This document shows, in pieces, positions 20,752 to 32,639 of a stretch of DNA of 64,000 nt. The stretch is from positions 186,001 through 250,000 of the forward strand of contig MBPM02000046.1 of assembly GCA_001695595.3 (NCBI GenBank). The letters run 5' to 3'. The notes beneath the pieces are model-generated. The model was not told the DNA's origin. It saw nothing but the letters and a program-made list of their open reading frames with translations, and did no database searches. The stretch is from Plasmopara viticola (lineage: Eukaryota; Oomycota; Peronosporomycetes; Peronosporales; Peronosporaceae). The position numbers and the translations under genes are program-made. Position 1 is the stretch's first letter; each line of letters starts with the position of its first letter.

Positions 20752-23700
20752 ATGACGTACTCACCTCAACAATACGAACTTAACAAAGAGCGAATCAAAG
20801 CCGCTCATAAGCGGCACCATCTAAATACAAAGGAAACGCGACTGGCTAAGCAGCGAGAATATGATGAGAAGAATCGCGAAGAAATTCGTGCTCGTGAGAA
20901 GAAGAATTTCTTAAGTAAATCCGAACTTGACCAAAGCGAACTTAATGATCATTTCATTTTTTTTCTCAGATATAGTCAGCCCTAATATAAAGTCGATCCA
21001 GATACAAGGTTCGATAATTATACAGTCGATTCTCACGAGATTAATATAGCGCCTGACTATGAGGCTGATCCCAAGTACCTTTCTACACTAATAATCACAT
21101 GGAATCACACCTATATGAGGGTATCGAGGCCACTGATTTCTCTTGGGTACGAACTTGTGGGCAAGACCAATCTTGATGACACTCGCTATTTCTATCCGAA
21201 TCTCGCTAACACTCATGTGTTCAATAAGCCTGTCGCTATCAACAGCAAGGTTAATACTCGAAAGAAGGTGATTTCGGAAATTCGGTCTATGGAGTTGGCT
21301 GGCAAGCTGAACTACCCCAGCTCTGGATATAAGCAAAAGGCGATCACTGCGCTCACGATTTTCGTCTACCACCGCGACCATGCTCGCAGTCCTAAGGTTA
21401 TTCGCGAAAATACGCATGTAATCAACTTCCTCAAGACTAACAACAAGTGCGTCTTCCACTGCATCGTCTGGCACACATTCCAGAGCACCAAGAAGCATCC
21501 TCGTAGAATCCAGGCTCAGGTGAAGGAGGCAATTAAGCGCTACTGCTATTTTAAGAGGATTAAGTATTCGTTAAATTTAATTTGAAGCTTCAAGCCTATT
21601 GACCTACAAAAGCTCGATGATGTTGAGGACTGCTTCCAACTCGGTATTAACGTATACAGCATGGATGTGGCTACCGGAAATGTTGAAAGCATTCGTGGGT
21701 CGGACAAGGGGTATGTAGCTATAGATATTCTATCATATGAGTTTTACGCTCTCTACATCAAGAACATCGATATGCTTCACTCTTAGTATCAGTACCCCAA
21801 GTGTGAAATGATTTTCGCGATTGGTAGTGAAAGACTTAAAATCACAAGAAAAATCAGTGCGAGCTTGTGAATGTTGAGAACTTCCCCACTGAGCCAACTG
21901 TATACGAACCGGCTCAGAACACGATACGATCGCTGCTTACAAAATTCTATCAAGGATGCTGACCATTACATCGATCACTTCATCGTTTATGACATTGAGG
22001 CCATTCCGAAGCCTACCGCGACTCAACACGGGGAGAATATTGTCTTTACGAACGAACACATTCTTGTGTCGGTATCAGTAGCTGATAGTTTAACTGAGGG
22101 GGTGCGTTGCTTTGTAAATGACGACCCCAAGATTTTGCTTATGGATATGTTCAAATACATTGGTGATGTATCGGTGAAGATCCAACAGTACAATGTCAAT
22201 AAGTATAAGTCGCTTCTGCAAAAAAAAATCACTAATGCACATGGTCTGACAGGTATGGAAGTCTCAGGCGCTAATTCTGATTAAAAGTACAAGTTGTCTG
22301 ATGTGGAGAGCTGGATTAAGGAAGGGAAGCATGATATCTTCATCCACTTCCATATCAGTCTTCGTTTTGGTAAGCGTAGGTCTGATTATGGGAAGCTGAA
22401 ACAGCAGCTTGACTAGGTACCAGTATTCAGCTTCAATTCTGGTCGACACGATATTAAGTTGATTAAGAAGGATTTGTTTGCCGTAATTGGTACCGACAAC
22501 ATCGAATCTGTCATCAAGTACCCCAGCTACATGAGCATTGCTACATCGGACATGAAAATGCCTGATTTCACTAGCTATGTACCAGCTGGTACCAGCTACG
22601 ACAAGTATCTTACGATATATCTCGGTGGCTGCAAATGCAGTGACAAAATCAGATGTGTCTGTGGTCTTGGTAAGGGTCATTTCCCTTTGGAGTACATCAC
22701 CGCGTTCAATGTACTAAACCAGACGACTATCCCGCCTAAGTCAGCTTTTGATAGCAAGCTCCGTGGACCAACATCACCGGCGATGACTACGAACGAGTGA
22801 AGTTTGTGTGGGATTACTATGAGATGAATACAATCAAAGATCTGCTAATCTGTTACAAAAATCTGACGTAGTCCCTTTTATCACAGCTATCAAGACTCAG
22901 CGCGAGCTATTTATGCGTTTCGAGCTGGATATGTTCGCAGATGGAGTGTTTTTACCTGGACTTTCCGAGATGGTTATGTATCAGACCCGTAACAACAATC
23001 TCCAAAAATTGTATAAGAAATTTGCTAACGCATCCCAATTTCCAGCTAAGCGCATGGCTGACTACAAGAGTCAGAATGCTTAGACAAAGCGAAAATTTGG
23101 TATGACACTCGACCACTTGTATACATTGCTGCAAAAGCAAAATAATCTATGTGGTATATGCTTCTGCTAGTTGATCGCTTGGCCACATCGACGGCAACAT
23201 CTTGGTCAGCTGCGTAAAGTGCAACACCGCTCGAAAAGACATGTCGCTTAAGGAATTTTGGTATCAGAAGCTGCTTGAATTCAACTCGGACAGCCTGGTC
23301 TACTTGATCGACAAGGAGGAGAAGGATGCCTACACTGAGATGAAGGTCAACATTTCTGGAGGTCCATCTATCATCTTCAGTCGCTACGCTAAGCGTAATG
23401 AAACGAATAGTCGCGGTAATAAGGTTGGTAAGAAAATTATCGGGTACGACGCTAACGCTCTATACCTATGGGCTCTTGGTAGCGAGATGCCGTGCGGCCG
23501 ATTGACAACAATTGAAGCGTATGACGGTATCGTTGATGCCATCAAGGCAGACAAGGTTTTTGGCTTTTTTAAAAATGATTTTTCACACACCACAGCATCG
23601 AAAACAGTACTTTGGTGGGATGACTCCAATTTTCAAGAATGTACCGATCGACTGTACGAATGAGAGCGTCTTTGATAAGCAAATGTCCAACCACAATGAG

Positions 23701-24713
23701 GCGCGCAAGAAAAGTCGAGCAAAACCAGTTCGCAAGTTGATTGGTAGCTACTTTGGTGAAAAGATTCTCATCTACACTCCTTTGCTTAAGTGGTACCTTT
23801 CTCATGGTAGGGAGATCACCAAGACTTACCGCTTTATCAAGGCCAGCTCTCACAAGGTTTTTGCTCCTTTTATGGAGGCTTTATCAAACGCTCGACGAGA
23901 TGGTGATGTTGATATATCCAAGGTAATGATTGCTGAGATGATATAACTTGTAGGCAACAGTGCGTGTGGCCGATCTGGAATGGACGTGAGCAAGCACAAA
24001 GAGGATGAGTATGAGTCCAGCGACAATGCTATAATGAACAAGATCGAACGCTCTACGTTCCATGTGTTGAAAGAGCTCAATGATGCGTATGAAATCACTA
24101 TGAAGAAACGCCTCATAATAACAAGATCTCAATCCATTTGTCGATTGCTATTTATCAGCTTGCTAAACTACGTATGCTTCACTGCATAAATTTCTACTTT
24201 GCCCGCTCTGACTTCCAGTATCAAGAGATGGACACTGATTCATTTTATATCGCATTCAGCTGTGGGAATCCGTTTCAAGCATGTAACAAGCCAAAGTTAC
24301 GTGCCCACTCCAAGGAGCATAAATGCAATTGGTTCCCACGCGACTACAGCACTGAGGTAGCTAAGTTAAATCGCCGTACTCCTGGTTTGTTCAAGAATGA
24401 ATCGTCAGGTGTTGCTATGGTCTTGCTATCGAGTAAGAACTATATTTGCTTTCTACCCGACGAATCTTTCAAAGTGAAAGTTTCAGCGAAGGGTATTCAG
24501 CAGGGAGGTGGTCGAAACGATGGTGTTCTTGATCCTGATGGGTTTGAGAATGTTGTACAAGGTACAAACAAGGGCTTCAGACTATCGAAAGAAACCAATT
24601 TATCATCACCTATGCTCATAACAAAATAGCGCTTTACCACTACTATGACAAACGTCGAGTACTTGATGATGGTATCACGACTGAAGCATTTGTTATTCAA
24701 GCCGGTAACAACT
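20752..24713 (+). pseudogene. Polinton protein-primed family B DNA polymerase, broken
   Basis: Starts with a basic helical stretch at 20752 and continues through at least ten stops or frame changes. Landmarks in order: 'NKCVFHCIVWHTFQS' N-terminal region (21446-21485); a zinc-finger-like Cys segment (~21800); Exo I 'FIVYDIEA' (~21979-22002); Exo II 'FNSGRHDIKLIK' (~22432-22467); an HNH-like Cys/His segment (23101-23270); palm motif A 'GYDANALYLWAL' (~23442-23477); motif B 'GNSACGRSG' (~23953-23980), with Cys in the place of the usual Tyr; motif C 'MDTDSFYIAF' (~24228-24257); and thumb-region 'KGIQQGGG' (~24490-24513). In the family this enzyme replicates the element by protein priming. The HNH-like insertion is unusual and is treated as a finding. 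Confidence 0.88.
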
Positions 24714-24785
24714 AAGGATTATTTTAATGTTAATATAGATCATGCATACACTAAAAAAGTCTTCAAAACCCGCTTTTATCGAAGC

Positions 24786-25768
24786 TTAAGCTCTGTATCA
24801 GAAGGCAAAGGAGTTAATTTCTAAGCTAAGACCGATATTCAACAACTTCAGGAGCAAAAAGAAAAATTTCAATGGTTTCAAGATAGCTCCGCATAACCCC
24901 AACACGTGGCAAATTGATCGTGCGTTTCGGGAGAAACGACCGATTTTGACTGCTGTAAACATCAACTCAAGGCTGGGGTACGCAAAGCTTTTACGAAACA
25001 AGACGGCAGTAACTGTGTTAGCAGAGCTTAAAGCCTTTGTTCGTTTCCACAAAGTTGATATCCTAACAAGTGATAATGGAAGCGAGTTTACGAACTCACA
25101 GGCCCAAGAATTTTTCCAAACTAAGAAAATGAGCACCACAACAACGACCCTGGTGATCACGAAACCATGGGTGAAATCGGACAATTCAACAGGACCTTAA
25201 AGCAGAGACAAACTAAAACGCCCCCCCCCCAGAGAATTACACAAAAGCTTATCACTGATGTTATCGAAAACTACAATACCACGTTTCATCGTTCGATTGG
25301 TATGACCCCAAACGAGGCAAAAGGCAAAGTAATGGATGAAGATCTGAGTCATAATCAGGTGGAAGCTGTGAGAATGGAGAAGGAATTTGACGTCGGATCA
25401 GACGTATTATACCGTCTCAAAAACAGGCATTTGATAAAGAAGCTGTTCGATGGAGCAAAGCAGTCTATGGAATCGATGGCTACCGAGTCGAAATCCGTTC
25501 AAGAAATTAGCATACCCTCTACAAGGCGCCAAAAAAGCTTAAAATGGATAAAACTGAGACTACAGATGCGACTATTAATCAAGGCGATATTCTCGAGGCG
25601 AAAAAAATCTTGGGTCACAAAACGTTACGCTCTGGAAAGTACAAAAATCTGGTGAGATGGATTGGCGATGGACCTGACTCCTGGGAGCCACGAGATAATC
25701 TGCGACTGGCTAACAATAACAGGAGTTCGACGCTTATAAAGGAGTATTGGCGTTCAAGAAAAAGCTGA
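24786..25768 (+). pseudogene. Polinton integrase (rve DDE) with C-terminal chromodomain, broken
   Basis: The retrovirus-type integrase core is readable: first Asp in 'WQIDRAF' (~24909-24930), then 'VNINSRLGYAKLL', second Asp in 'LTSDNGSEF' (~25069-25095). A frame change near 25140-25180 leads to the Glu region around 25170 ('EIGQFNRTLKQR'), then 'YNTTFHRSIGMTPNEA'. After another frame change the C-terminus reads as a chromodomain ('AKKILGHKTLRS...LVRWIGDG' with 'DSWEPRDNL', 25588-25700). A run of 10 C near 25221 disturbs the sequence. Chromodomain integrases of Polintons and Ty3-type elements are thought to guide insertion to modified histones. Confidence 0.85.
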
Positions 25769-26273
25769 CGTAGTTTTCCCCCGCGCCACAAAAAGATAAG
25801 TCGTGATTAGCTTGTAAATAAATTAATTAGATAAATCCTCTGTAAGCTTTTGACCCAATTACATAATCTCAAATATTTTCTGAGATTTATGGTAAAATTA
25901 TTGACTTTATACATAGGAATAAGATAGTATTGTGCGCAAGTTGTGTAGAGAAAGAACGTGAGCGTGTTAGAATTAGACGTAAGCTTTGGCTTGTTCAGAG
26001 GTGATTTGAATCAATAATGAGTTGCTGGATCTTGATGCAGGCGCGAATTTATAAGAAAACAGCAGTAAATCGTAAGTGTCGCCATGACTTGAGAGCAATT
26101 TTTGAAGTTCCAGTCCATTGCATTAAGGATCGTTATCTAAATCTTCTAAATGGGCGAAATCGTATCTGTAATTCGTTTCTACCCTTTCGTCATGACTCAG
26201 TTATGCCGAGCTACTGGTAAGAGTATTAAAGGCTACCCCTTTCATCTTTTTTGATTCGTTTGATGAAGACACA

Positions 26274-27551
26274 ATGTTTCAAATTTTACATCGCTCGTTT
26301 AGAGAGAGCAAAAATGGCAGGAGCTTCTTGAAAAAGTTCAGCGCCGCGTTCGACAAGCTAAAGCCTAGCGAGGGATGTACGAAGGGGCTTCGTCGGCAAG
26401 TGATATCACGAATGAGATTACTGGAGCTTCTAAGAAATCAACCGAATCAACTCAAACCGAATCATCCGAGTCTGCTGAGTCTTTAAAAAAACACTGTTTG
26501 CTGGATACTCCCAAACATACCCTGAGGTCTCAACTCCAAATGTTCCAGATGTGCTGATCGATGTTGGAGTAGATAGCGGCGTGCTGATGATAAATAGCTT
26601 AAACTATACTTTTCGTGTTAACTAAACTGATAGAATTATTCGAGCGAGACCTCAAACATCTGATGTTGGTATCGATAACACACAGCAAACAGCTGATGTT
26701 GGAATCGACAAAACTCTAAGAATGTTAAATTCTGAAACAAACACGAAAAACCTGGATACCGAAGATCAAGTGGAGGCGTGATCATGGGTTAAGAATTTGT
26801 CTGACACTAATTCTATTTGGGTAGCGCTTCGAAATAAGCCAATTAAGCGTAAAACTGGTAAGGGTGACAATAGATACTTTCTTGGTGAAGAGGGTCATTG
26901 CTTGCAGTCAAAACAGGTAGAAAGAGTAAGACTTATCAATCCATTGACTGGGCGGCTACAGAAAAGATTAGGGACATCTAGTATGATTATGAAAGTAAAA
27001 CAATCGATGAGAGCGGTTATATGAGACTTGAAGTTCCTATCTATACCGTTCCACTAACACGAAGACGAAAAATCGCCGATTGAAAAGAAGGTTATGATTT
27101 ATTCCGTTCAAGGGAATGTTTTGATGATATTTTAGAGTTTGACACATCGACTTCGACCTCATTGGATCAAGTAGATAGTAAGAATTGATTGCTTTGGTCT
27201 ACTTTTAAGAATACGGCAATGCTTGAGTCGGCTGGGTTGGAATAGAAAATCATTCCTATCCTCAAAAGCATGGATAAAACATCTCAGATGGACAAAACTG
27301 TATACGTGTGGATTGATTGTTCATCAATAAGTGTATTTGATATTGATTGTGGGAGAGGCAAGCTAGCGATTTCTATGAAAATTGATTGGAGATTAACATT
27401 CCAAGAATTGATCGATTTAGTGAAAGATCATGACGATATCGATCTATTTACTATCAAATACCCCATCAAACTTGCAAAGGCTTTGAGCCACCCGATGGCG
27501 CCATGGAGTAACGATTGGAATCTGTTAAGATATAAATCATTCTCTTACTAA
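26274..27551 (+). pseudogene. Polinton unknown coding stretch(es)
   Basis: Several short open frames in the + direction are interrupted by stops: a Ser/Thr/Glu-rich stretch (26375-26490), a basic stretch (26797-27024) and an acidic one (27270-27551, 'VYVWIDCSSISVFDIDCG'). Nothing matches a family I recognise. The repeated 'VGID.T' and 'DVGIDNTQQ' units near 26660-26715 suggest an internal repeat. Position between integrase and the conserved ORF at 27.8 kb suggests a virion or accessory protein, but this is a guess. Confidence 0.4.
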
Positions 27552-27766
27552 TGCTAATAACGATGCGAAATTTTTTTGCATGGACTACTGCAGCAAAATA
27601 GCATCTGAAGGAGTTCGAATCCCTTTAGACCGAAAGCAATAGTAGCTACATAAAGTGGTCCGATAGCTAATCAAAATTATTACTTTAGTGAGCCTACCGC
27701 AGCAAAACATTTTACATTAAATACCACGACAACAAAGCGGTTTCTGGCAAGGTTTTCAACGATCTT

Positions 27767-29106
27767 ATAAAAACCATGAGATGAATGGACATTCGCAGTA
27801 GCCTGATGACCGGGTCTGGTGATTTACAGCGATACGTTTATGAGAATGTTGATCCAGCATTGCAAAAAAAATCTCGAAGCTAATTTTTGGCCATTGAATC
27901 GAGTGATCCTCGACATTACAAAATCGACAGATACACCAGCTCGAATCAAATTTTCTGAGGGTCTCCAATATCGCGATGACACTTTGCAAAAACTCCACGA
28001 TGAGTCAGAAGCCGCGATCCTAAAGTATGGCGAAGGTCAGATAAAGTACGATGAGGCATAGCGAGCAAATAGGGGCTATAACTCAAAATTTGCAAGGTCA
28101 ACGTTGAAGGCGGCAACCGCTGCCATGAAAGCGACCACGGCTGTCTATCAAATCGAGGCTAAAGCTACTCCGATCCTAAAAGCTACATCGATGCTAGAAA
28201 CTAGCATCGGAGTAGATAAGACGAGCGCACGGTTCGCCAAACTGTGAAGAACATGGTTAATCAGGCAAGGACGACGGGCGTGGGATCATGGGTCAAGAGG
28301 AAGCTTCAGGGTCGTGTGTTAAAAGGTGCTGATGTCGCCCCACTTGAAGAAATTGTTCGGCGCGAGAGACCTCGATGAGATCCAAGGTTTAGCTACCCCA
28401 TCAGCATACATCTATCGTCAACTGGGTAGTAAGTATATCAGAAATTCTGATCTTGATGCCAAAACCCTTGTGATTTTCTAACCCAATCGTCGTAAATGTG
28501 ATCCAAAGCGCGTAATTAGTGATCCGCTACAGCCAATGATTTAAACACTTACTTTTAAGCAACATTTTTTTCAAGCAGAGTATGACAAGATCAGTATTGA
28601 CGACAATAAGCTTTTCGAGGAGATTCTCGCGATTACTCATCTTCAGTACAATTTCCATGATCAGGTTGAAGATCCGTTAGAATATCTAAAAGCTGGATAT
28701 GATAAGATAAAACGTGAGCTCGAACTCGGTAATAATAACTGTTTAATCATCAAGCCATTTAAATCGCTTGGTGTAGTTATGTACAGCAATCGAATAATTG
28801 ATGGTAGAAAGTTCAAGGAAATTATTACGCGACTACTATGAAAACATGTTTTTTCAACCCCCGAATTATTTCCAGCTCAGCTGGTAGCTATGGAGACAGC
28901 GCTGATCTTAACGAAAACGAGCTAAAAACTATCATGAAAAATCTCATCTTCATTCATGACTGCACTCAAAAGACTCTGGCAGCTGTTTGGGCTACTGACC
29001 TCGATAAGTCTATCAGGAAGGTTGATGCCTCGACTCAGACAAAGGGTGGTCGCGTATGGGGTTACCAACCGAAAAAAATTAAAAACGTAAAGCCGTTTGC
29101 TATGTA
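27767..29106 (+). pseudogene. Polinton ORF of unknown role, shared with the 60-61.6 kb fragment
   Basis: Coding signal through several stops: an Ala/Thr-rich region ('TLKAATAAMKATTAVYQI', ~28103-28157), then 'LFGARDLDEIQGLATPSAYI' (~28354-28411), then 'AEYDKISIDDNKLFEEIL' (~28576-28630) and a Lys/Glu-rich C-terminus ending near 28840. A diverged homologue with 'PSAYIF' and 'AEYDKLSVDDQKLFKEIL' lies at 60.5-61.4 kb. Conservation between separate copies shows it is a real element gene. The sequence suggests a mostly helical protein. It has no recognised capsid signature. Confidence 0.55.
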
Positions 29107-29599
29107 AGCAATACCCATCCAACAGCTCTATTCGCCATTTCGCGATGCATTCTAGCTTTTTTTTCTTCAACACGTATTTCCGTTATCGCATCTTTCCCTG
29201 TCTTCGCGTCTCTGATAGGAACGAATGCACTTTCTCCGAGAGCTACGATCCAATCAGCATGCATGATTGTAAAACCAATTACCTGAGCAGGTTCATCAGC
29301 AGTTAAAATCGTTTAGAGAACTTTGCTTGGTACGCAATTTATTTCTTGTATATCATTGCCAAAGAACCTTTTTAGCATAAAAATCCGCTGATGGCTCCGG
29401 GTAATCAATTTTGTGTCTGAGATAGTATCAGCGTTGTCTCTTCTTATCATTTTAATCAACGTGTGAGTATGCTTTCAAATGGGTTTGATCCCGATAATGA
29501 GCATGGCCACTCGAGCCAAAATCAATCTTTCGTAGATTTCCAGTGTCAAGGCGTACCCATACTTGATATTTCTTGCTCTTCAAAGGGCTTGACTCCAAG

Positions 29600-31140
29600 C
29601 GCTCAATCTACATGATTCTATATCGGCCAAACGATCTTTAAATCTATCTATCTCACCCTATAGATGCTAAATTATTTTCATGTTCTACGCACTAATCCGA
29701 CTATAATCAACGTTGAGCTACTGCTTAGTGGGTTCAAGGCTTGGGTCTTCTCCCGCTTCGATATCATCTCTGTAAAAGCTCGCCATCAATTCAGTTAGAT
29801 GGGCTAAGACCAGACCCTGAGCTATGAGACCAACCTATTGTTCAGGCTTTTTTTCCGACTCGATCCAGTCATATAGCTTGACCTCACAGCTATCGTAGAG
29901 CCGCTTGACACGGTCAATTTGACAAGGTTGAATGTTCTGCTTCAAACGACGGTCAGATGTCATTGGCAGAGCACTGCATCCTGTGTATCCACCAAACAAA
30001 GCGCTCACGTAATAACTGATTGGCCCCAACGCTAATTTAGTATTACCACCGTCTGTTCTCAATCTATAGACAGTGGTCTCTCCTGCTCCAAATACAAAAC
30101 TGCTGCCACCAGGGACGTGCAACGGGACTGAAGGACTTGTGGTACCAAGAACAAGAGGACCTGTCGTAGCTAGAATCATCGTCGTCGAGTTATTGACCCC
30201 GAATATGAGGTCGTCGTTTGTGATATTCCCGATGCATGACGCGTTTGCTGTGGTTGCTCAATTGCCATTATGGACATGGATCTGAAATTGAACAGGAGTC
30301 GTATTCAACCCGGTTGGAGTCATCATTCGTGTGTAAGAACCATCAAGAAAGTTCAATCCACTACCAGTGATTAATATACTCATTTATTGGTATAGCGTTT
30401 ATGCCAGGCTCTGTCAGCGATCCTACTGTTGTTTTAGCTGATTGGTTTCCCTACGATGAAAACCCATTGATAATGCCGGAGCAGCTAATATCCCCACTCG
30501 TTGCCAGATTATTGAGCGAGAGAGATGTCGGAATAAGATGTTAACAAGCTTGATAGGTCATAATACGTCGACTCCTTGCGCAAGTTCGTGCAGGTCAGAG
30601 TAGTAGCCGTTACCGCACATAGGCCTCCGATATTCGAGCCTGGGTCGCATTATAGAGATTTATTTGGCGTTGCTGTACCAAACCTAATTACATTTATGTA
30701 TCCAAGAAGGCCCAAATCGTATATAGTCCCGTTTTGGCGATAATTTCGACAATCGATGCAGCTTGAAGAGCCTGTTATCGATATCGAGCGTGAAGATCCA
30801 CGGAACGATAAATTTCTACCGATCGTAAGACCTGATAAAGAGCCGAGAGACGTTACATTGGGTTGAGATCCGGTTTGTAGCGTCCCAGTAATAGTAGAAG
30901 CTCCAAAACCATTAATTTCGCTGAAATTGCCGGACGAATCGAGAATCAAAGCTTTGCTGTACGAAGCAGTTCCCGCTATTACTCCGCTAAAGTAGTCCAT
31001 CCTGTAATCATCCTAGCTCAAACATAGTGTCTGCGCATAATGGTATGTTAGAAAACCTTTCGAGTCTAACGAAAGATAGAATGAAGGATCATAGATGGAT
31101 GATTGAAATGTAGGCTGTGGATATGAAAAACCGGAACTCA
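29600..31140 (-). pseudogene. Fibre-like protein with C-terminal S74 (intramolecular chaperone) domain, broken
   Basis: Minus strand. The N-terminal half (31000-30650) has the repeat style of trimeric fibres ('GASTITGTLQTGSQPNVTSL' followed by 'GSLSGLTIG'). The next readable part (30179-29835) has 'GTTSPSVPLHVPGGSS', then the S74 signature 'SDRRLKQNI' with Ser/Asp and Lys at the expected places, then 'LYDWIESE'. After a stop at 29835 the domain continues for ~50 more codons toward 29700. In phage and algal-virus proteins S74 domains help a trimeric fibre fold and then cut themselves off. A second copy of the C-terminus lies at 62150-62520. Confidence 0.75.
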
Positions 31141-31234
31141 TTTTGTTTAATTTTATAAACATCAAACGATTTTAGTCATGAGTGCTATTCCTGACTTCGG
31201 GGCTTCGATTTCATAAAAAGTCAAGTCTGCTTCG

Positions 31235-31710
31235 ATGGGAGAAATCCCCCCATTGAGTATGAAAGGATTCATCACATTTGCTGACCCAGATTGCTTTCCT
31301 AAGGTAAATCAGGTGCGTCGTACTCCATTAAACTCTAACAAACCGGAGCTTGTTATCTTCGATGACTATAGCAATGACAGACTACTTCAGAAGAATGTCT
31401 TCTCTCATTACTATACACGTGGTCGACACTATAAACTCGCAATTATATTCCTAAGCCACAGCTACTTTACCACTAATAAGATGATTTGGTTGCTTCAGAG
31501 CACGTAGCGATTCCAAAAGCGAATTCGAAGCTTGATTTACATATGGTTGTAAAGGATTCTAGCACCAAGGGCGTTGATGGATGATCAATCGTCTATTACT
31601 ACAACAAAGCCACGGAGCACAAAGGACAGATACTGTTCGTGGATACAGTCAAAGGTCAAGTCAGAACTAACTTCGATCGGCCGATCGATGTTAAGCAATA
31701 ATTTAAATGT
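31235..31710 (+). pseudogene. Genome-packaging ATPase (FtsK/HerA type), truncated
   Basis: Readable from 31235: 'MKGFITFADPDCFPKVNQVR' then the Walker B strand 'PELVIFDDYSND' (~31344-31380), followed by 'YYTRGRHYKLAIIFLSHSYF', the usual helix and sensor strand of A32-like ATPases. A stop interrupts at 31505. The Walker A P-loop that should lie ~100 residues upstream is absent: the sequence just before 31235 does not encode it. So the 5' part is deleted. A related fragment lies at 53690-54080 on the minus strand. Confidence 0.7.
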
Positions 31711-31737
31711 TTTTGAGTGAATCAATATACATAAAGC

Positions 31738-32625
31738 ATGTGCGCTTTGTTTGTTAAACTCGATTCCACTAACCTCGTACAATACGGATACAACAGCCCA
31801 TGGAAATACAGCTTCTCTGGTAGTGGTGACGATTTTAAGGATGTAGCATGTGCAGTTCAATCGATTCGATGTATAACTCTGAATACAACAACATTGACGC
31901 CGCTCAATTCTGGAACATTTCCTTTAAAATTGAAGTTCTGACAGCTGGAACCACATCCACTGTATCTGTTAGCTTGCCTGATGGGCTTTACAGTTATACT
32001 GATATGAATCGGAGCATCCAGGCAGCTCTCGTAAATGCTGGAGCGTATTTAATTAATCCATCGGGTGAGAACGTTTTTTATAAACAACGGAAAACAGTGT
32101 GTATAATGCTGCTCGATTTGATTTTAGCGCTGCTCCAAAGACACGTTCTACGGCTAATGGCACTTGACACGACCGGCAAGTGGCCTTTGTTCGTCAGGCG
32201 GTACTGATTTGCCAACAACAACGCGTGTCCCTCGCATCATCATCAATAATGCCGCTTTTGGTAAAGTAGAAGGATTGACTACTGGTATGTATCCTTCAGC
32301 GCCTGCAACAGATTCAAGTGCTCAGCTCAGTAATATACCCCCTCAAATCCATCCTTTTAACTTCTTACATTGTTCGTTGTGATCTAATTGAGAACGAGTA
32401 TGTAGCCTTTGGTGATATTCTTAGTGCGATTGATCGTGGTGATGCTCAGGTAGATCAATTAATCAGCTATAAGCCAAGTCAATATGCCTGGACGAACTGT
32501 CATAATGAAGCGCGCACATCAATCACGATCTCAATCTTTAATTAGATAAACACAAAGGTACAGTTCCGCGACACTTCAGTGAGTATCATGCTTCTGCTTC
32601 GTCCAAAGAAAAAACTAATTGAATG
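31738..32625 (+). pseudogene. Polinton penton (minor capsid) protein, broken
   Basis: Starts at ATG 31738, directly after the ATPase. Readable blocks in shifting frames: 'NSPWKYSFSGSGDDFKDVAC' (31794-31853), 'YNSEYNNIDAAQFWNISF' with a 'TVSVSLPDGLYSYTDMNRSI' block soon after (31870-32018), 'YKPSQYAWTNCHNEA' (~32469-32513), and a final 'SIMLLLRPKK' (~32584-32613). The order (early 'YNS..N', 'PDG.YS..D.N..IQ', late 'LRPKK') is that of single-jelly-roll penton proteins in Polintons and virophages. Fragments also occur at 52.69 and 53.36 kb. Confidence 0.7.
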
Positions 32626-32639
32626 ACTATTTTTTATCC

